NCBI RefSeq assembly: GCF_001894885.1
Contig: NZ_BCXB01000021.1
Coordinates: 1-64,000, forward strand
From: Rhodococcus marinonascens NBRC 14363
GTDB taxonomy: Bacteria > Actinomycetota > Actinomycetes > Mycobacteriales > Mycobacteriaceae
Length of the DNA: 64,000 nt
Reading direction: 5' to 3'
Both the position numbers and the translations under genes were made by a program. Below the pieces are notes generated by a model. The model searched no databases and was not told where the DNA came from. It saw only the letters and a program-made list of their open reading frames with translations. Position 1 is the first letter of the stretch, and each line of letters begins with the position of its first letter. This document shows, in pieces, positions 59,612 through 64,000 of this stretch.

Positions 59612-59970
59612 AGAGCGCATCTGACAAATCACCCGCCGGCTCCTCGACTTCATCTGCGTGGATGCCGGTTCGTGCGTTTCCGTCGAAGATTCTCATTTTC
59701 TTCATCGAGCTTTACCGGACGTATGTGTCGCCCCTGAGGATGCCGACCTGCCGGTTCATGCCGACTTGTAGCGAGTATGCGGTGGAATCACTACGAACTC
59801 ACGGGGCGATCAAAGGCCTCTTTTTGACGGTGGTCCGCTTGTCGAAGTGTGCCCCCTGGCACCCTGGTGGATGGGATCCGGTCCCAGGCGGGCAGGATTC
59901 GATCAAGGACCACTGTCCGGGTAGCCATGATCGCTGTCCCGTGAACGTGGACGAACAGAGGAGTACTTAG
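59608..59970 (+). CDS. yidD: Membrane protein insertion efficiency factor YidD
   Basis: 120 aa. Family core [40 protein letters not shown], then [16 protein letters not shown] with the conserved Cys and Gly-rich motif. Assists YidC/Sec insertion at the inner membrane. Translationally coupled to rnpA; four bases before yidC. Confidence 0.95.
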   Translation: MKSASDKSPAGSSTSSAWMPVRAFPSKILIFFIELYRTYVSPLRMPTCRFMPTCSEYAVESLRTHGAIKGLFLTVVRLSKCAPWHPGGWDPVPGGQDSIKDHCPGSHDRCPVNVDEQRST

Positions 59971-59974
59971 AGCC

Positions 59975-61078
59975 GTGCTCGACTTCATTTACTACCCGGT
60001 GTCCGGGATCCTGTGGGTCTGGCACAAAGTCTTCGGCGCCATTCCATTCCTGGGCCCGGACAGTGGTATCACGTGGGCGCTCTCCGTGGTGTTTCTGGTA
60101 TTTACCCTTCGTGCCGTGCTGTACAAGCCGTTCGTCAAACAGGTTCGGACGACGAGGCAGATGCAGGAGTTGCAGCCGCAGATCAAGGCCCTACAGAAGA
60201 AGTACACAGGTGACCGCCAGCGGCAGGCCACCGAGATGCAGAAGCTCCAGAAGGAGCACGGATTCAACCCGATCATGGGCTGCCTGCCAGTTCTCGCGCA
60301 GGCGCCGGTCTTCATCGGCCTGTTTCACGTGCTGCGTTCGTTCAACCGCACTGGCACCGGCTTTGGTCAGGTCGGCTTGTCGGTCGAGGCAAATGCCAAC
60401 ACCCCGAACTATTTCTTCGGTGTCGACGACGTCCAGTCATTCTTGAGTGCCCGACTGTTCGGCGCTCCCATCTCGGCTGCAATCACCACGCCGCAAGCGC
60501 AACTCGACGCGTTCGCCGCCTACGGTCCGATCCCAACGATGCTGAACATCGGTGTCGTGGCGGTTCCACTCATGATCATCGCCAGCATCGCGACCCATTT
60601 CAATTCGCGTGCGTCCGTATCGCGCCAAAGCCCTGAGGCAGCAGCGAACCCACAGTCGGCGATCATGAACAAGCTCGCGCTGTACGTTTTCCCTCTCGGT
60701 GTTCTCGTCGGTGGACCGTTCCTCCCCATCGCGATCCTTCTGTACTGGGTGAGCAACAACATCTGGACCTACGCGCAGCAGCACATCGTCTTCCGCCGTA
60801 TCGACGAAGAAGAGGAAGAGAAGAAGCAGGCGGCCATAGCGCGTCGAGCAGACAATGCCCCGAAGCCCGGAGCGCGCCCCGATCTCTCCAAGAAGAAGAA
60901 GCCTGGGACGGCAACAACGGATGGTTCTTCCGGGGAGACTAAACCGGAGATCGTCGGGTCCGACGACTCCACCGATCAGGCGAGCGGCGATGTTTCGGCA
61001 CCGGGTACCTCGAAGCCGAAACCTGGTAGTCGCCCCCAGTCGAACCGCGGCAAGTCCTCCAAGCGCAAGCGGCGCTGA
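59975..61078 (+). CDS. yidC: Membrane protein insertase YidC
   Basis: 367 aa, GTG start. About five transmembrane helices with the Oxa1/YidC core: [40 protein letters not shown] and [13 protein letters not shown], then [21 protein letters not shown] basic, Lys-rich C-terminal tail ([19 protein letters not shown]) can contact ribosomes. Inserts and folds inner-membrane proteins. Confidence 0.97.
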   Translation: MLDFIYYPVSGILWVWHKVFGAIPFLGPDSGITWALSVVFLVFTLRAVLYKPFVKQVRTTRQMQELQPQIKALQKKYTGDRQRQATEMQKLQKEHGFNPIMGCLPVLAQAPVFIGLFHVLRSFNRTGTGFGQVGLSVEANANTPNYFFGVDDVQSFLSARLFGAPISAAITTPQAQLDAFAAYGPIPTMLNIGVVAVPLMIIASIATHFNSRASVSRQSPEAAANPQSAIMNKLALYVFPLGVLVGGPFLPIAILLYWVSNNIWTYAQQHIVFRRIDEEEEEKKQAAIARRADNAPKPGARPDLSKKKKPGTATTDGSSGETKPEIVGSDDSTDQASGDVSAPGTSKPKPGSRPQSNRGKSSKRKRR

Positions 61079-61097
61079 TTCAGAAAAGAGAACGAGC

Positions 61098-61652
61098 ATG
61101 GCTATTGAGCCTGACATCGCAGTGGACGGAGATCGGATGGACGTGACTGCATCGACGCAGAACCCGGACACCGAGGTGGATTCTGATTCTGACGATTACC
61201 TGATCGAAGAAGGGGAGATCGCGGGCGACTATCTGGAGCAGCTACTCGACGTACTCGACTTCGATGGTGATATAGACCTGGACGTCGAGGGCGACCGTGC
61301 AATGGTCAGCATCGGCGGCGGCGACGATCTCACCAAGTTGGTCGGACGCAGGGGTGAGGTGCTGGATGCACTTCAGGAACTGACTCGGCTCGCCGTGCAG
61401 CAGTCGACGGGCGAGCGTAGCCGTCTCATGCTGGACATCGCGGGGTGGCGCGCTGGCCGGCGCGCGGAGCTCACCGAACTCGGCGACTCGACAGCCCGCC
61501 GAGTCCTCGACAGTGGTGAGCGGGAGGAGTTGTCTCCGATGACACCGTTCGAACGCAAGATCGTGCATGACGCAGTCGCGAAGATCGAGGGCGTGTCGAG
61601 TGAGAGCGAAGGCGCTGAGCCGTCACGCCGCGTTATCGTGATCAGGGACTGA
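61098..61652 (+). CDS. jag: Jag/KhpB-like KH-R3H RNA-binding protein
   Basis: 184 aa. An acidic N-terminal region (DSDSDDYLIEEGEI), then a KH-like domain (about 48-115, LVGRRGEVLDALQELTRLAV) and an R3H domain (about 120-184, MTPFERKIVHDAVAKIEGV with the Arg-x3-His pattern, ending SRRVIVIRD). Binds RNA and influences cell-division or envelope genes in other bacteria. Last gene of the cluster; a strong terminator follows. Confidence 0.93.
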   Translation: MAIEPDIAVDGDRMDVTASTQNPDTEVDSDSDDYLIEEGEIAGDYLEQLLDVLDFDGDIDLDVEGDRAMVSIGGGDDLTKLVGRRGEVLDALQELTRLAVQQSTGERSRLMLDIAGWRAGRRAELTELGDSTARRVLDSGEREELSPMTPFERKIVHDAVAKIEGVSSESEGAEPSRRVIVIRD

Positions 61653-61670
61653 TTCGCTCAGCAGAAGCGA

Positions 61671-61713
61671 AGGCGAGGTTCCCGGAGCCAGTTCCGGGAA
61701 CCTCGCCTTTCTT
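61671..61713 (+). terminator. Terminator after jag
   Basis: 16-bp perfect arms AGGCGAGGTTCCCGGA / TCCGGGAACCTCGCCT, six-base loop, followed by TTCTT. Classic rho-independent shape, 18 bases past the jag stop. Confidence 0.92.
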
Positions 61714-61751
61714 GCATGTCATTCTCGAGTAGATCACTGTGGTGATGTTTC

Positions 61752-61765
61752 GTTTCACGTGAAAC
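61752..61765. promoter_or_regulatory. parS centromere site
   Basis: GTTTCACGTGAAAC, the perfect 14-bp core of the ParB-binding parS site (16-bp consensus TGTTNCACGTGAAACA; here only the first base differs). It lies about 3.4 kb from dnaA, the usual origin-proximal place. parA and parB are not in the window. Confidence 0.95.
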
Positions 61766-61863
61766 ACGAGCCACTCCCTCCCCTATCCCCTCCCCCGGCA
61801 GCGGGGGTTCCGCATGACTTGGTGATGTGAAACTAATGAATCATTCCTACTTCCAACGGAGCG

Positions 61864-62100
61864 TTACTGGTCGGGGCAGCTCACCATCGTGGCGGCATGG
61901 ATGAACTCGTCCTCGGCACCCTGCAGTCGTTCAAACCACAGTCCTTGAAACTCGTCGCGGACGTATGTCTGCGCGGCTTGTGGACCGTCAGATGCCATCA
62001 ATCGGCATACCTCGCTGGCCGAGTCTTTGAGGGGGCTGTCGGGACCCTGTCCCATCGGGGATCCCGCAACTGTTCTCTCATTCGGAACGGAATCGCGGAT
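61864..62100 (-). pseudogene. C-terminal fragment of a small protein cut by IS3 element
   Basis: The minus-strand frame ending at 61864 carries protein-like sequence with two cysteines (DSASEVCRLMASDGPQAAQT ... DEFIHAATMVSCPDQ). Its N-terminal part is not recognisable and the frame runs back into the insertion element. The Cys spacing recalls small DUF732-type secreted proteins, but this is weak. The remaining sequence between 61766 and 62184 has no other gene. Confidence 0.3.
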
Positions 62101-62213
62101 ACGAGCGAGTCGCGGGCCGCCGCAGCTTCGTCCGCCGCTGATGCAGTAAGGTGCGTCTGGCAGGTCCCCGATAGTCGGGCCACGTGGTTTTAGAGCCACG
62201 GTGTGAATTGATG

Positions 62214-63115
62214 TCAGTCGATCTCGCAGCCCACAGGTTGGTGGATGTGGGTGCACCGGGCAGCGTACTCGGCCGGCGTTCGGTAGCCCAGCGACGAGTG
62301 CCGGTGCCGGTGATTGTGGTCCTCCTTGAAGTCGCCGATCACCACCCGCGCTTCGAGCAGATTCGTCCAGTAGTTCCGGTTGAGGCATTCCTTTCGCAGC
62401 CGGTTGTTGATCCCCCAAGGACTTCGTCCAGGGAGGTTCCCCCAGATTCGATATGCCCGTTGTTCCACGGAGTGCCCGGCGGGATGTACGAGATTCCGAC
62501 CCTGCTGGCGCAGAACTGTTGCAGTGCATGGGAAATAAACTCCGGGCCATTGTCCATCCGCAACACCTGCGGTGGACCACCCCACAATACGAAAGCCTTC
62601 CCCAACTCCTCCACAAGCCGTTCCGCGGTGATCGAGCGCTCCACGATATTCAGAAGCGACAACCGAGTGTGCTCGTCGACCATCGATGCAATCTTCACCG
62701 CCTTCCCATCGATAGTGGAATCGAACTGGAAGTCGATAGCCCACACCACATTCGGTGCATCCGCTTCGACTGTCGGCACCGAACTCACCCCGGCCCGCTT
62801 ACGGGGGTGATAGATCCGCACCTGCAGGCCTTCCTCCTTCCATAATCGGTGGACCTTCTTCTTGTTCACCTGCAGGCCCTCGTCGTGGCGTAGATGAGCC
62901 CACGCACGCGAAGAATCCGTGCAGCGGGTGTTTGAGGGCGTAGCGGCGAAGCCAGGCCCGTAGGTCGGCGTCAGGGTCTGACGGGGTCTGCGCTACGGGA
63001 AGCCGCCGAAAGGTGGATCGGGCGAGCCCAACAGCTTTGCATGCCAATCGCTGCGAGATACTCAACGTGCAGGTCAGCATCTCGACTGCGCGGCGCTTGG
63101 CGGCTGGGCTCAGAA
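62214..63115 (-). pseudogene. IS3-family transposase OrfB, frameshifted and interrupted
   Basis: The DDE integrase core is recognisable: VVWAIDFQFDSTIDGKAVKI (first Asp), LRMDNGPEFISHAL (second Asp), GHIES (Glu), and the tail HSSLGYRTPAEYAA. Two lesions break it. A one-base insertion near 62899 separates RYALKHPLHGF from RAWAHLRHDEGLQVNKKK. An insertion of about 35 bp (62416-62450) after GHIES is followed only then by NNRLRKECLNRNYWT. Normally made by frameshifting from orfA. Confidence 0.85.
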
Positions 63116-63400
63116 TTTTCCCTTGGCCACCTCACGCAGCGCGTCCTTCTCCAACTCGGCCTCGGCGAGCAGCCGTTTGAGTTTGCCGTTCTGTTCTCGG
63201 AGTTCTTTGAGTTCCTTCGCCGCATCGGTGTCCATGCCGCGGTATTGGCGTCGCCAGTTGTACAACGTCGCCGCCGACACCTCGAGTTCGGCGGCGATCT
63301 CTTCCTGTGTTCTCCCTGCTGCGGTCAACTCGTCCGCCCGCCGCAGCTTCCGAACAATGTCTTCCGCAGAATTGCGTTTCCGTCCAGCCATGATCTTCAT
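63110..63400 (-). CDS. IS3-family OrfA
   Basis: 96 aa (or 93 from the ATG at 63391). Helix-turn-helix (AEDIVRKLRRADELTAAGRT ... SAATLYNWRRQY) followed by a leucine-zipper-like region (ELKELREQNGKLKRLLAEAE). Binds the element's ends and fuses to OrfB by programmed frameshift. Intact here, though its partner is not. Confidence 0.92.
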   Translation of the reverse strand: MKIMAGRKRNSAEDIVRKLRRADELTAAGRTQEEIAAELEVSAATLYNWRRQYRGMDTDAAKELKELREQNGKLKRLLAEAELEKDALREVAKGKF

Positions 63401-63444
63401 TGTCCTTCCAACCCCAGGTCAAGGGGCAACAGGACTCCAAAACA

Positions 63445-64000
63445 CTGTGGACCCATTCACGGGAGACACGCCACGTCGACTCGAGGGCGATGCTGTCCTG
63501 CGTGTTCCCCAACCCGCACCCGCCGCTCATCAATGCGATTCTCGCCAGTGCAGCACCCGCCGTGACTCGCCACCCGATGCCCTTCAATGAATATCCCCCG
63601 TTACGAATCGCCGTGGTGTGTCAAAATGCACCGGGTCGGCTATTGGTCCGCTTTGCATCGTCAGTTCAACAGGACGAGAAAGATCAAAATCTCGGATGCT
63701 CTACCGGATTTTTCCATCTCCGGTCCGTACCCTACGCATCGGTGGCGGGTGCGTAATCGCAACGCTCCTCTACCCGTGAGCCCCGCGCGGTTCGACGTTC
63801 AGGAGCTCGGTGATGATGTTGGGATGGGCTGGCCGTGGCCGGCGCACACCAAGGGGTGAACAAGCAGCTGATTGGAAGCTGTGACGGATCCATTCCGGAT
63901 GCCGCTCGTTTCACCCGTCGTTCCTCGAGGGCGACGACTCACTGACTGACTCACTCGCTCACGAGCGACAACCGGTCCCAGACATCGAGACGGAACGAGT
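63445..64000. other. No recognisable gene at right edge
   Basis: Six frames give only short, unconvincing products in about 550 bp. In related genomes rsmG-parA-parB would be expected near here; none is visible. It may be old element DNA flanking the IS or a boundary of a larger insertion. Confidence 0.45.

Larger units (their letters stand above)
62185..63444 (-). mobile_element. IS3-family insertion sequence, defective
   Basis: About 1.26 kb with orfA and orfB on the minus strand. Imperfect terminal inverted repeats: TGGTTTTAGAGCC at the left end (62185) and, read from the right end, TGTTTTGGAGTCC (63444-63432). No clear target duplication was found. The transposase gene is broken, so it can move only if a related IS supplies transposase. 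Confidence 0.85.

Overview
The window is about 64 kb of high-GC actinobacterial chromosome centred on the replication origin. Gene order from position 61652 down to 14640 follows the conserved mycobacterial/nocardial oriC neighbourhood: jag-yidC-yidD-rnpA-rpmH | dnaA-oriC-dnaN-(gnd)-recF-dciA-gyrB-...-gyrA-DUF3566-tRNA-Ile-tRNA-Ala ... cwsA-ppiA-rhomboid-PH protein-crgA-DUF881-trpG-pknB-pknA-pbpA-rodA-pstP-fhaB-fhaA-tRNA-Leu. Mycolic-acid actinobacterial markers (CrgA, CwsA, FhaA/FhaB, PknA/PknB), the extra gnd gene and the protein sequences make Rhodococcus the best guess. This is judged from gene content, not from a database match.

Layout. 1-7174: an Ig-domain secreted protein and the glutamate synthase pair gltBD. 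7407-14457: accessory DNA with a frameshifted TetR gene, an IS605-type relic, a two-gene module (membrane protein plus lysine-less MinD/ParA-like ATPase), an acyltransferase, a secreted RCC1-repeat protein, a possible decayed CRISPR fragment and an RDD-protein pair. 14640-24922: tRNA-Leu and the tightly coupled operon fhaA-fhaB-pstP-rodA-pbpA-pknA-pknB, which makes lateral peptidoglycan and regulates it by Ser/Thr phosphorylation. 24963-29607: trpG, DUF881, crgA, PH protein, rhomboid, ppiA and cwsA. 29608-39887: a roughly 10-kb insertion between cwsA and tRNA-Ala, where mycobacteria have almost nothing. Its right part shows stacked integration scars ending in a thrice-broken tyrosine integrase.

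39892-54836: tRNA-Ala, tRNA-Ile, DUF3566 protein, gyrA, a five-gene signalling operon (MHYT protein plus a complete cvnA-D 'conservon') placed between gyrA and gyrB, then gyrB, dciA, recF and gnd. 54899-59061: dnaN, oriC and dnaA. The dnaN-dnaA gap has a cluster of DnaA boxes, a possible unwinding region, and an array of CTCGAG hexamers with a 12-bp period containing a perfect 18-bp inverted repeat. 59062-61652: rpmH-rnpA-yidD-yidC-jag, ribosome/RNase P/membrane insertion. A perfect parS core follows at 61752, but the expected rsmG-parA-parB genes do not: the window ends in a damaged IS3-family element and gene-poor sequence.

Most of the window is core replication and cell-envelope machinery. 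The novelty lies in the insertions at three breakpoints (left of tRNA-Leu, at tRNA-Ala, right of jag), the signalling operon between the gyrase genes, and the repeat structures in oriC and upstream of fhaA and trpG.
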